Source of the DNA: CAYRUP01 sp964578975
GTDB taxonomy: Bacteria; Pseudomonadota; Gammaproteobacteria; DSM-16500
Direction: 5' to 3'
NCBI GenBank assembly: GCA_964578975.1
Contig: CAZOFA010000029.1
Coordinates: forward strand, 1-25,528
Length of the DNA stretch: 25,528 bases
In this document: piece by piece, positions 14,029 to 22,121 of the stretch
Layout of the letters: every line of letters starts with the position of its first letter
Position numbering within the stretch: the stretch's first letter is position 1
Position numbers and translations under genes: made by a program
Notes under the pieces: generated by a model
Told to the model about the DNA's origin: nothing
What the model saw: the letters and a program-made list of their open reading frames with translations, nothing else
Database searches by the model: none

Positions 14029-15567
14029 ATGAAAAAAATAATCAATCTTTTCGCGTTGTTAGTCGCAACCTCCAGTTTTGCAACCGCTAATCCAGATGCT
14101 TTATCCATCGCAAAACAACCCGGGTTTTTCCGTTTTAGTTATGACAATCTCAAAATGCCTTCAGGCATGGATCATATGGGTCTGTTGGGATTAAATTATT
14201 TGGCGAATATTACGCCAACGATTTATGCAGGGGTGGGTGGTTATGGCGCAGTCACAGGAACACAAGGCGGCTTATTTACCTTAGGAATCACCGGTGGTTT
14301 GCAGCATGAAATTTTCCCACATATTGCGGGTGATGTTGGATTATTTGTTGGGGGAGGAGGCGGGCGATCTTCTTTGGTGGGCGGGGGATTAATGTTACGT
14401 CCGCATATCGGGCTGAAATACAATTTTTCTTGGGCAAGTGTCGGGGTTCACTATAGTTATATTACATTTCCTGATGGAGAAATTCATAGTTCACAAGTCG
14501 GTGTTGATTTCGAAATTCCTTATGATTTTTATTATGTGCCGTATAGGGTCGCGACAAATAATGTATTTAATATAAATGATATTCAAGGCCTCTATCATTT
14601 TCTTGAATTTCAGCGCAATGATTTCGGTATTTTGGTGCAACGTTATCAACCGCCGGCTGGCACTAAAAATGTGTTAGGAAATCTGCAAGATGGCGCCATG
14701 GGTCTTGTTGGTGCGGAGTTAGATCATTATTTATCGCAAAATATTTTTTGGTCGATTAAAGCGAGCGGTGCATTTTCTGGTAGCACAAATGGTTACATGG
14801 ATGTGTTAGGCGGGCTTGGCTATCATTTTCCACTGGGAATAAAAGGTGTCGCACTGGTTCCTAAAATTGGTTTAGGTGTGGGCGGTGGCGGAAATGTGGA
14901 TACGGGTGGTGGCGTTTTAATTTTGCCTGAACTCGGATTGGAATGGCCATTGACTACCACGCTATCGGGACGTTTGAGTGGCGGATATCTTTGGGCGCCC
15001 GACGGACAACTGAAAGCCGCAACCGTGACGGGAGAAATTTTATATCATCTCGATTTAGTCAAGCCCACTGAGAGCGCGACCACGAATTTAGTGAATACAT
15101 TCTGGTTACAGCCGTGGCGGATTCAATTATTTAATCAAACGTATCTTCGTCCGCAACGCGCAGCGGTTTCAACGCGTTCTCCCGATAATTTAATTGTTTT
15201 ACAACTCGATCAACTTTGGACGGAGCATTTCTTTTTTACCTATCAAGCGGCCAGCGCTTATTCTGGCTATCATGCGGGTGGTTATGCGACGGGTATGATT
15301 GGCCCCGGCTTGCAAACCTCACCCTTTTTCCGGCAACATATGCAACTTTTTGGTGAAGTGTTGGTTGGCGCAGGTGGTGGCGGTGGGCTTGCTTTAGGTG
15401 GAGGTGCGTTGATCGAACCCGTTTTAGGTTTGCATTATGCATTAACGAATGCATTTGGTTTACAAGCCAGCGTGTCGCAAGTGAAAGCATTACATAATAA
15501 TTTAAATACGCCAGTGGTTAATCTTGGATTCACTGTGCGGTTTGATACGATGAATCGGGTTGGTTAA
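14029..15567 (+). CDS. Glycine-rich outer-membrane protein with three tandem modules
   Basis: This 512-residue protein begins with a signal peptide (1-20, ending FATA). The rest shows three recurring modules of about 115-120 residues, at roughly 46-161, 221-342 and 386-506. Each begins with an amphipathic-strand region and ends with a glycine block followed by a hydrophobic-Pro-GL motif: FVGGGGGRSSLVGGGLMLRPHIGL (split at 106-113 and 118-129), GVGGGGNVDTGGG plus LPELGL, and GAGGGGGLALGGG plus EPVLGL. Alternating strands and aromatic residues suggest a beta-barrel or barrel-like surface protein. The start at 14029 (MKKIINLF) has AAGGA upstream; the open frame from 13957 would spoil the signal peptide. 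I do not recognise a named family. It is followed 9 bp later by an unknown gene, probably in the same operon. Confidence 0.8.
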   Translation: MKKIINLFALLVATSSFATANPDALSIAKQPGFFRFSYDNLKMPSGMDHMGLLGLNYLANITPTIYAGVGGYGAVTGTQGGLFTLGITGGLQHEIFPHIAGDVGLFVGGGGGRSSLVGGGLMLRPHIGLKYNFSWASVGVHYSYITFPDGEIHSSQVGVDFEIPYDFYYVPYRVATNNVFNINDIQGLYHFLEFQRNDFGILVQRYQPPAGTKNVLGNLQDGAMGLVGAELDHYLSQNIFWSIKASGAFSGSTNGYMDVLGGLGYHFPLGIKGVALVPKIGLGVGGGGNVDTGGGVLILPELGLEWPLTTTLSGRLSGGYLWAPDGQLKAATVTGEILYHLDLVKPTESATTNLVNTFWLQPWRIQLFNQTYLRPQRAAVSTRSPDNLIVLQLDQLWTEHFFFTYQAASAYSGYHAGGYATGMIGPGLQTSPFFRQHMQLFGEVLVGAGGGGGLALGGGALIEPVLGLHYALTNAFGLQASVSQVKALHNNLNTPVVNLGFTVRFDTMNRVG

Positions 15568-15576
15568 TTTTAATTT

Positions 15577-16227
15577 ATGAAAACAAGAACTGAATTACAA
15601 AATTTTTTTATATCATTTTATGCTAAGTATAAAAAGTATTTAACAAAATACCCGATGACGGGTGTGACAACCAATGAATCTCGGATAACATTTTTATACG
15701 TGAATGAGTTAGTTGAGGGTAAAAAGAAAATAGCTTATTTACTTAAAGCAACTTTTTTTGAAAATCGAGTGGTGATTTATTCAAAATATTATGAGCAGGA
15801 TAATCTGCCTAGACCGTATGACGCGCTAAGCAGGTCATATCATAGTGATCCAGGGATTCAAGTAGATCATCATTCTTTTTATCCGCAAGAAGAAACACAT
15901 CACAGGTTTAATTTAGTACTTCCGAAAAAAATTTTTGTTTTAAGCCTAGCGAGACAATTACTTCTTACTACGCTGGATCAATATGCAAAAACGGATCCTA
16001 AATTGAAAAAGCTATGTTTGCCGGAAAATAAAGATGAATTATCAATCGATGGCAATGCAGTATTTGATTTTCTAATTGAGGGGCAGAGACAAAAAGTCGT
16101 TTTGACTCATTCTATGTTTTCACCTTCTTTTTCTTTTCAAGTGGAACCGCAAGAAGAAAAGAGACAACACCCGCAAGTAAAAAATCCAGTGGTTTTAAAA
16201 CTGAGTAGTGGGTGTGCTATACAATAA
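15577..16227 (+). CDS. Hypothetical protein, 216 aa
   Basis: This is an unrecognised, probably cytoplasmic protein with no signal peptide or membrane segment. It is rich in Lys, His and aromatic residues (for example KYKKYLTKYP near 17-26, YYEQDNLPRPYDALSRSYHSDP at about 70-92, and a DHHSFYPQEETHHRF histidine-rich patch near 97-111). The C-terminal 40 residues are low-complexity, charged and Pro/Gln-rich. It starts 9 bp after the triplicated outer-membrane gene, so the two are likely one operon. No good ribosome site is visible, which suggests coupling to the upstream stop. Function unknown. Confidence 0.7.
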   Translation: MKTRTELQNFFISFYAKYKKYLTKYPMTGVTTNESRITFLYVNELVEGKKKIAYLLKATFFENRVVIYSKYYEQDNLPRPYDALSRSYHSDPGIQVDHHSFYPQEETHHRFNLVLPKKIFVLSLARQLLLTTLDQYAKTDPKLKKLCLPENKDELSIDGNAVFDFLIEGQRQKVVLTHSMFSPSFSFQVEPQEEKRQHPQVKNPVVLKLSSGCAIQ

Positions 16228-16237
16228 ATTCTTTGAA

Positions 16238-16333
16238 TTTCCGTCATCCTGTCCATGCCACGTTCTACGTCGTCCCGCGACCACGTGGTTTAAACCAGAC
16301 AGAAGTGCACTTCGTTAAGATGACATGCGGAAA
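16238..16333. repeat. Imperfect palindromic repeat
   Basis: TTTCCGTCATC (16238-16248) is mirrored by GATGACATGCGGAAA (16319-16333). The interior includes CGTCGTCCCGCG and the palindrome CCACGTGG, resembling the GC-rich repeat at 5286-5413. It lies between the convergent unknown gene and omp gene. Confidence 0.55.
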
Positions 16334-16337
16334 ATAA

Positions 16338-16362
16338 AAATCCCCATCAAAGATGGGGATTT
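16338..16362 (-). terminator. Terminator of the small omp gene
   Basis: An 11-bp perfect stem, AAATCCCCATC / GATGGGGATTT, surrounds an AAA loop. On the minus strand it is followed by TTTTATTTTCC. It starts 31 bp past the omp stop codon and is a textbook Rho-independent shape. Confidence 0.85.
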
Positions 16363-16393
16363 AATCGTTTCAAACAATATTGCAAGAATCAGT

Positions 16394-16996
16394 CTACATG
16401 AAGCGGTAGATTAAACCTACGTTAACCGCATTGCTTTGTGGGTGACCAGCAAGCTTAGTATGGCCGTAGTATGAGTAATCATATTCCGCGCGAACATCCC
16501 AGTTGTCCATGAGATTGGTTTGACCACCAATACCCACCACGCCACCTGTTTCATTTTCGCTGATTTTGCTGAAGCGGGTTCTGACTACGCCAAGACGTAC
16601 GAAGCCTAACACATCATTATTCACTTTGAAGCCTGGAATGATGCTCAAGCCCACATCCCATGTTGAGCGAACGCTATTTTCTGGGAATTCGTAGTCTTTG
16701 ATCTTAATGGTGCCGTTTACATAAATTTCACCGGCTAAATACCAGCTTGGGTTAACCATACCGCCGTAACCCGCTGCCACATTACCATTAAAACCTTCGA
16801 ACACGCGTGAAACGCTGCTCCAGTTTGTTCTCACACCAATGCCTAATCCCAGATAGGGAGCGACAGGTGGATTATAACCGGGGCAAGGTGCAACTACATC
16901 TTTGTAGTTTTCCCTTTCACCTTTGTAATTAGCTGCGAATGCAGCACCTGTGGTTAATGCTAAAATTACATTTGCAACTAACAGTTTCTTAAACAT
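16394..16996 (-). CDS. Outer-membrane beta-barrel protein (OmpA-like, about 20 kDa)
   Basis: This 200-residue protein has a signal peptide (1-21, ending AAFA) and a mature region of alternating hydrophobic strands: YLGLGIGVRTNW, NVAAGYGGMVNPSWYLAGEIYV, WDVGLSIIPGFKV, LGFVRLGVVRTRFSK, GGVVGIGGQTN, WDVRAEYDYSYYG and NAVNVGLIYRFM. The layout is that of the eight-strand porin/OMP_b-brl group, widespread in Legionella and Coxiella relatives. The last residue is Met after RF, where a terminal Phe is usual. AGGAG lies 8 nt before the ATG. It has its own terminator and a long, structured upstream region, consistent with a well-expressed, regulated gene. Confidence 0.85.
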   Translation of the reverse strand: MFKKLLVANVILALTTGAAFAANYKGERENYKDVVAPCPGYNPPVAPYLGLGIGVRTNWSSVSRVFEGFNGNVAAGYGGMVNPSWYLAGEIYVNGTIKIKDYEFPENSVRSTWDVGLSIIPGFKVNNDVLGFVRLGVVRTRFSKISENETGGVVGIGGQTNLMDNWDVRAEYDYSYYGHTKLAGHPQSNAVNVGLIYRFM

Positions 16997-17114
16997 AGTT
17001 TTCTCCTAAAAGTCCGTTACACTACGTAGTTTTGAAAACAATATGACAATACCAGTAACACAAACCCATGTACATAAAGCTAAATTACACTTTCACATTC
17101 AACTTCACCGATTT

Positions 17115-17215
17115 GCATCACCGTGTCCCATCTTTGCCTATCGTCCGGATAGGAGAAGATACTTAATGGTATTTCTAACTGGTAAAAAAACACCAGACAC
17201 TTAAGATGGTGATGC
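17115..17215. promoter_or_regulatory. Structured element in a 408-bp gap (possible ncRNA or 5' UTR element)
   Basis: The outer 8-bp stem GCATCACC / GGTGATGC (17115-17122 / 17208-17215) encloses GTGTC / GACAC (17123-17127 / 17196-17200). Inside are ATCTT / AAGAT (17130-17134 / 17156-17160), carrying the hairpin CCTATC-GTCCG-GATAGG (17137-17153), and a second hairpin, TGGT / ACCA, across an A-run (17180-17195). Together they make a branched, three-way-junction fold in either strand's RNA. It lies about 120 nt before omp (-) and about 190 nt before the asnB-like gene (+). I match no known riboswitch class. The rest of the gap (16997-17404) is AT-rich and otherwise featureless. Confidence 0.5.
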
Positions 17216-17404
17216 CATAATATAGCATTTTAATTTATTGTTCTACAACGGATTATTTTTAAATATTTAAAAAGAAAAAATTTAATAAACCTTACTTTCT
17301 TCACGAGAATGTGTACGTTATATTGCAGAATAATTAGATTTAGAATTTTTTTATAACAAAAAAATTACATTTTAAGATTAAATGTACAAACTTTGGATTT
17401 TATC

Positions 17405-19237
17405 ATGTGCGGAATTGCTGGCATTATCAATAATCATCACATCGATGTACATAAATTGTTATTGGCATTAAAACATCGCGGTCCTGACGATCAAACTATT
17501 TATCGTCATAATCAAGTGGTATTGCTCCATACCCGACTGGCGATTCAAGATATCCAAAATGGGCAACAACCATTTCATTTCGGTGATTACTCAATCGTTT
17601 TTAATGGTGAAATATATAATCATCTTGAGTTACGTGCAAAATTAGCTAACTTTACTTTTCAAACAAACGCCGATACTGAGACACTTTTATATTTATTTAT
17701 TAAATATCAATATAAAATGTTTGATTTAATCGATGGGATGTATGCGCTGTGTATTTTCGATAAAAAAAATAATAAATTAATTTTAGCGCGTGATCGTGCA
17801 GGTAAAAAACCGCTTTATTATTTTCAAGATGATAATAATTTTATATTTGCCAGCGAGTTAAATGCGATTAAAGCAGTAAAAGATCTTGAAATTGATTCGG
17901 ACAGCATTCACTGTTATTTACGCACAGGTTTAATTTGGCGACCCAATACTGCTTATCGCCACGTTTATAAATTAGAGCCTGCCTCTTATTTAATTTTAAA
18001 TGTAGATACACTGCAATCAGAGCAACATAAACATTTTGATATGTTGCATTATTACCAAAATAATTCGCAAACCCCGTCTACCTTACAAGATGTGTTGCAA
18101 CAAACAGAATCGTGTCTCAAAAAAAGTATCGCAAATCGCATCACAGCCAGTGATGTTGAAGTGGGTGTGTTTTTGAGTGGTGGGATTGACAGCAATCTGA
18201 TTGCGGCCATGGCTTCACACATCAAACCCAATATTAAAACGTTCACTGTAAAATTTGATGGTGTGTATGATGAATCTTTCCTCGCAAAATTGACGGCTGA
18301 AAAATATCAAACGCATCATATTGAATTAAACATTTCAAATGATCTTAAAAATGATGTGGAAAAAATACTTTTATCCTATGGCGAACCATTTATGGATAGT
18401 AGTGCAATTCCAAGTTATTACGTCGCAAAAGAAGCAAGTAAATATGTCAAAGTCATTTTAAGTGGTGATGGAGCAGATGAATTATTTGCGGGGTATCGAC
18501 GTTACGTGCCTGCTGCCTATAATTTAATGAAATATGTTAAATTTATTTCGCCGTTAGTGAATTATTTTCCCAAACCGCATACCAAACAATCTTATTATAA
18601 TTATTTTCATCGCTTGACTGCGATGGCAAATAAACAAGGGTTAGATTTTTATTTATCTGCCACATCGGATGTGTTTGAAGATGTCTGGACTTTTCTGCCA
18701 AATAAAATAACCAATGATCTCGGCGAATTTATTACAAATGTATCAAAGAATCGTTCATTGAGTACCCTAAAAAAAATGCTTTATACTGATTTTTCCGTCA
18801 TCCTTTTTTGCGATCTGTTAGTCAAAATGGATATTGCATCCATGGCGCATTCACTCGAAGTGCGCAGCCCATTTTTATCTAAATATTTACTGGAGTTGGC
18901 GCCAGGCTTACCTGACAAATATAAAATTAATCGGTTTAAAACCAAATATATTTTACGCAAATTGGCCGAACAATATTTGCCGTCAGAAATCGTCAATCAA
19001 CCCAAACGTGGGTTTGAAGTGCCTTTAAAAAAATGGGTGGATGATGAATTGCGTGATGGAATTCATGATCACTTAAGCGCGGGATGTTATGCAGAAAATT
19101 ATATGAATAAAAAATTTATTCATGATTTGTTGGCTAAAAAAATCGATGTTTCTGCTGAAAAACGTGCAAAAATGTTGTGGTCTCTTTATTGTCTCGAAAC
19201 GTGGTATCGAAATGAAAAAAATCGTATTTATTGCTAG
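17405..19237 (+). CDS. asnB: AsnB-type glutamine-dependent amidotransferase
   Basis: This 610-residue class II amidotransferase has the catalytic Cys2 exposed after Met1 removal (MCGIAGI), LKHRGPDDQ at 22-30 and FNGEIYN at 66-72 in the glutaminase half. The synthetase half contains the ATP-pyrophosphatase loop FLSGGIDS (256-263) and LSGDGADELFAGYRRY. The start at 17405 is fixed by the need for Cys2. The housekeeping role is asparagine synthesis from aspartate and Gln. However, a GT4 glycosyltransferase overlaps its end by 26 bp, and AsnB homologues in polysaccharide loci amidate uronic-acid sugars of O-antigen, so a surface-glycan role is at least as likely. The sequence alone does not decide this. 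It is preceded by the structured element at 17115-17215. Confidence 0.88.
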   Translation: MCGIAGIINNHHIDVHKLLLALKHRGPDDQTIYRHNQVVLLHTRLAIQDIQNGQQPFHFGDYSIVFNGEIYNHLELRAKLANFTFQTNADTETLLYLFIKYQYKMFDLIDGMYALCIFDKKNNKLILARDRAGKKPLYYFQDDNNFIFASELNAIKAVKDLEIDSDSIHCYLRTGLIWRPNTAYRHVYKLEPASYLILNVDTLQSEQHKHFDMLHYYQNNSQTPSTLQDVLQQTESCLKKSIANRITASDVEVGVFLSGGIDSNLIAAMASHIKPNIKTFTVKFDGVYDESFLAKLTAEKYQTHHIELNISNDLKNDVEKILLSYGEPFMDSSAIPSYYVAKEASKYVKVILSGDGADELFAGYRRYVPAAYNLMKYVKFISPLVNYFPKPHTKQSYYNYFHRLTAMANKQGLDFYLSATSDVFEDVWTFLPNKITNDLGEFITNVSKNRSLSTLKKMLYTDFSVILFCDLLVKMDIASMAHSLEVRSPFLSKYLLELAPGLPDKYKINRFKTKYILRKLAEQYLPSEIVNQPKRGFEVPLKKWVDDELRDGIHDHLSAGCYAENYMNKKFIHDLLAKKIDVSAEKRAKMLWSLYCLETWYRNEKNRIYC

Positions 19238-20318
19238 TTATCCGCAATCATTGCTCCGATTCCGGCTCGCGCTGATGCAAGATTTTTTAAAACAAGGCTA
19301 TTGTGTGGTGGCCTTAGCGCCGCATGATAAAGAAGTGGCTGAAGTGCTGCAGGCGCTGAACATTAAATTTATCCCGATCAACATGCAGAGGAATGGACTG
19401 AATCCTTTTGCGGATATCAATTTGCTTTTTAAACTTTGGAAAATTTTACGTAATGAAAAACCCGATTTAATATTTTCTTATACGATTAAACCCGTTATTT
19501 ATGGTTCGTTTGCAGCAAAGCTTGCGGGCGTCCCAAAAATATATTCCATGATTACAGGAACTGGGTATGTTTTTTTAAATGTTAATTTTAAAAGTCGGGT
19601 AGTGGGTAGCATCGCGCGCACAATGTTTCGCGCGGCTTTACATTTTAATACGCGCGTTTTTTTTCAAAATCCCGATAATTTAAAATTTTTCCAACAAACA
19701 AAAATTATTACCGAAAAAAAACCCGCCACCATTGTGAATGGTTCTGGAGTGGATTGTGATGAGTTTGCTCCCGCCACTTATCCACGCGAACTTTCTTTTT
19801 TAATGATCGCACGTCTGTTGCGCGACAAGGGGGTGCATGAATATGTTGAAGCAGCGCGCAGAATTAAACAACGCTATGCGCAAATCAAATTTCAATTAGT
19901 CGGTTGGATAGACACGAATCCTAATTCGATTACCCAGCAGGAGTTAGAGGGTTGGATCAACGAGGGCACTATCGAATTTTTAGGAAAATTATCGGATGTA
20001 CGTCATGCGATCTCAAATTCCTCCGTCTATGTTTTACCTTCTTATCATGAAGGAACACCACGCACAGTACTTGAAGCCATGGCAATGGCCCGTCCTATTA
20101 TCACCACAGATGCTCCTGGCTGCAAAGAAACGGTGATTCAACATCAAAATGGTTTTCTGGTCGCGGTCAAAAATGTTGAGGAACTATTCCAAGCAATGGA
20201 ATATTTTATTTTATCTCCAGAAATGATTTCGATCATGGGGGTCAAGAGTCGTGAATTAGCTGTTGAAAAATATGATGTCAATAAAGTGAATAAAAGTATG
20301 TTACAGGTGATGACTTAA
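19212..20318 (+). CDS. GT4-family glycosyltransferase
   Basis: This 368-residue GT-B fold enzyme has an N-terminal acceptor domain (MKKIVFIASYPQSLLRFRLALM, SYTIKPVIYGSFAAKLAGVPKIY, ITGTGYVF). Its C-terminal nucleotide-sugar domain contains FLMIARLLRDKGVHEYVEAA, VGWID, PSYHEGTPRTVLEAMAMARPIITTDAPGCKETV with the family's E-x7-E pair (E280, E288), and NGFLV. The closest known style is that of WbpH/PglA-like transferases adding HexNAc-type sugars to undecaprenyl-linked glycans. The start overlaps the asnB-like gene by 26 bp, so the pair is translationally coupled. The frame extends back to 19122, but only this ATG gives the Rossmann-type N-terminus. A cytoplasmic-face role in O-antigen or capsule assembly is inferred. 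Confidence 0.88.
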   Translation: MKKIVFIASYPQSLLRFRLALMQDFLKQGYCVVALAPHDKEVAEVLQALNIKFIPINMQRNGLNPFADINLLFKLWKILRNEKPDLIFSYTIKPVIYGSFAAKLAGVPKIYSMITGTGYVFLNVNFKSRVVGSIARTMFRAALHFNTRVFFQNPDNLKFFQQTKIITEKKPATIVNGSGVDCDEFAPATYPRELSFLMIARLLRDKGVHEYVEAARRIKQRYAQIKFQLVGWIDTNPNSITQQELEGWINEGTIEFLGKLSDVRHAISNSSVYVLPSYHEGTPRTVLEAMAMARPIITTDAPGCKETVIQHQNGFLVAVKNVEELFQAMEYFILSPEMISIMGVKSRELAVEKYDVNKVNKSMLQVMT

Positions 20319-20408
20319 GTGGAATGGAAGTTTTTTTATCTGGAAAAATTTACCTAATAACAAACAGTGTCATGTATCATCATAAATCAATCCGCTTTTT
20401 TTAAATTA

Positions 20409-20894
20409 TTAGAAGCGATAAAGATAAAATTTTGAGTCTATAGGGTTAACTGTAAATGTTTTCGGTAAATATATTTTGGGAATCTCTAAAAATCCATTTT
20501 TTTCATAAAATCTATGGGCAGCTAAAAAAATTGATTGCGTTCCTAAATAAACCTCATGAATATCTTTTTGCTTGCACCAACTAAATAGAGTATCTAAAAG
20601 AGATTGAGCTGTTTGTTTTTCTTTTCCTCGATATGCTTTATCAACAAACATTTTTCTTAAGGCTGCTTGGTGATTGCCAAGGTCAGTTAATGCTATTGTG
20701 CCAATAACCTGATTGCTATTAAGAGCTATCCAAAAATTGCCGCGTTCTGTTTGGTAAAATTGTGAAATCTGTTGCAAATCAGGCTGATTTTCAATTGTAA
20801 CAGGAAGATCAAATTCAGCCTGAATTTTAAATATAAGCTCAATAATTTGATCTTGATACATGTCTGAATAAGGTTTAATTTCAATAGCAGTCAT
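20409..20894 (-). CDS. GNAT-family N-acetyltransferase
   Basis: This 161-residue acetyltransferase has IEIKPYSDMYQDQIIELIFKIQ at the start, the central strand NSNQVIGTIALTDLGNHQAALRKMFVDKAYRGK (strand 4 and the acetyl-CoA loop; the canonical Q/RxxGxG/A is degenerate here as YRGKEKQTAQ), then LYLGTQSIFLAAHRFYEKNGFLEIPK typical of motif B. The chosen ATG has a TAAGTGAG ribosome-like site 9 nt upstream; a GTG at 20906 would lack one. Substrate unknown. Convergent with the glycosyltransferase, it begins the low-GC accessory block. Confidence 0.82.
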   Translation of the reverse strand: MTAIEIKPYSDMYQDQIIELIFKIQAEFDLPVTIENQPDLQQISQFYQTERGNFWIALNSNQVIGTIALTDLGNHQAALRKMFVDKAYRGKEKQTAQSLLDTLFSWCKQKDIHEVYLGTQSIFLAAHRFYEKNGFLEIPKIYLPKTFTVNPIDSKFYLYRF

Positions 20895-21253
20895 TTTATT
20901 ACTCACTTAAGTATGCAACGCCAAAATGTATGAAATATAGATTTTGATTCAACAGGTAGTATGTGGATTTGTTAGGATTTTCATACCAATCCGTAGATGA
21001 TTTTGCCGGACATAGTATCATATTGCTGTCATTGCGTAAGTCCTATTGATATAAATGCAAGGACCTAGTTTATACTTGACCCCTTTTTCTTGACCCCTTT
21101 TTCTAGAATTTGTTTTATGGTGATACTTGAAACTGTTTCTCTGTTTCTTATGTATTTGACATACTCCGTGAAGGGTGCATAATTTTTTGTAGGGTGGATT
21201 TGGGGAAACCTCTAAATCCCCCTACATGTCGTATTTTCTGATTCATTTCTATT
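20895..21253. other. Gap without genes; tandem repeat and hairpin
   Basis: No supportable ORF is seen here. The gap contains two exact copies of the 14-mer CTTGACCCCTTTTT (21075-21102). It also contains a hairpin, GTAGGG-T-GGATTT / AAATCC-CCCTAC (21189-21201 / 21214-21225), preceded by a T-run on the plus strand, so it is not a canonical terminator for either neighbour. It may be a decayed mobile-element scar. Confidence 0.5.
21075..21102. repeat. 14-bp tandem duplication
   Basis: CTTGACCCCTTTTT is present twice, head to tail. GGGGTCAA-type words are often seen next to IS200-like/RAYT transposase scars, but no transposase is present here, so origin is open. Confidence 0.6.
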
Positions 21254-21736
21254 TTAAGATTCAAGCAAGCAAGTTATCGAAGTACTATTTTTTTCTCTCA
21301 GTTCGATTAATTTGTCTACAAGTTCCTTTGCGAGATCTGGTTTTACTTGAAGATAGAGTTTAACGATTCTGATCCAAAATGTTATCGACAATTGATTGTT
21401 AGTACCGCAAGCCGCATCGAAAATGACATCAAGGGGTATTTTTGTATAATGAGCAATGCCTTCTAAAGTGTAATTCCCAGATTTCACGATGCTTTCTAAT
21501 ACAAACTGTATCATCTTACTGTCCATGCTATAACACTCCATTAAATAATTATTTTGATAACAATCAATTTTGCTTTTAAATAATTCAAATATAAAATTGT
21601 GTAATCGTGTCAATAGAAATAGTTTTAAAATAGTTCGGTCATAGTAATCCGATTTTTGTATTGCACAGTGAAAAAGATTGGAATGTTTTTTTTCATGCAT
21701 TTGTTTAAAATCTTGCATGTGAGCAACTTTAATCAC
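21254..21736 (-). CDS. Hypothetical protein with C-terminal HTH-like region, 160 aa
   Basis: The start is GTG at 21736, supported by a strong AAGGAG six bases upstream. The N-terminal half is His/Lys/Tyr-rich without a recognisable fold. The C-terminal half (about 75-150) has the segment SGNYTLEGIAHYTKIPLDVIFDAACG, which reads as a helix-turn-helix (TLEGIAHYTKIPLDVI), then an amphipathic helix WIRIVKLYLQVKPDLAKELVDKLIEL. Similar small proteins with 'TLEGIA..T.IP.DVI.DAA' occur in Legionella-type genomes, but I cannot name a family. It diverges across 385 bp from the S24-like regulator, so the two may be regulatory partners on an accessory island. Function unknown. Confidence 0.65.
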   Translation of the reverse strand: MIKVAHMQDFKQMHEKKHSNLFHCAIQKSDYYDRTILKLFLLTRLHNFIFELFKSKIDCYQNNYLMECYSMDSKMIQFVLESIVKSGNYTLEGIAHYTKIPLDVIFDAACGTNNQLSITFWIRIVKLYLQVKPDLAKELVDKLIELREKNSTSITCLLES

Positions 21737-22121
21737 TTTTTTCTCCTTAAGTAAAATTATTTATAGAATAAAAAAATTTTTTATTTAATTCCCTGAGTCA
21801 TTTTTAAGATTGCCCAAAAATAACTCGATAACATTTCTATAAAATTGATGGTGTTTGATCTAAATTCTATTTAATTCCAAAAGCATTAAATTGTGATTGA
21901 TTTAGATAAAACAAAGGGGAGGGAAGGTGAGATAATTACGATCATAAAACTTTCCTTTTAAATTACCAGATAACAAAAAAATATTTGTTATTCATTTAAG
22001 AAATAGTAATATATCTTTCGAGAAAAATAAACTAGAAAAAGATGTCTAATAAGATATTTTTTCAAAAATAACCTAATGAAATTACATATTGTACGTATTC
22101 AATCTAGGATAGAGGATATTT
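21737..22121. promoter_or_regulatory. AT-rich divergent control region with operator-like palindrome
   Basis: This 385-bp non-coding gap lies between divergent genes. A perfect 8-bp inverted repeat, ATAACAAA / TTTGTTAT (21970-21977 / 21984-21991), has a 6-bp spacer and is the best candidate operator for the HTH regulator encoded downstream. A purine-rich GGGGAGGGAAGG tract lies near 21916. The GAGG site before 22122 serves that regulator's start. Confidence 0.45.

Noticed and set aside
17115..17215. Known c-di-GMP, FMN, cobalamin or glycine riboswitch
   Set aside because: Conserved core words of these classes are not present; only the secondary structure is suggestive.
21189..21225. Hairpin as terminator of the GNAT or the 160-aa gene
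   Set aside because: The T-run is on the wrong side for the plus strand, and on the minus strand the hairpin is followed by an A-rich tract rather than T-run.
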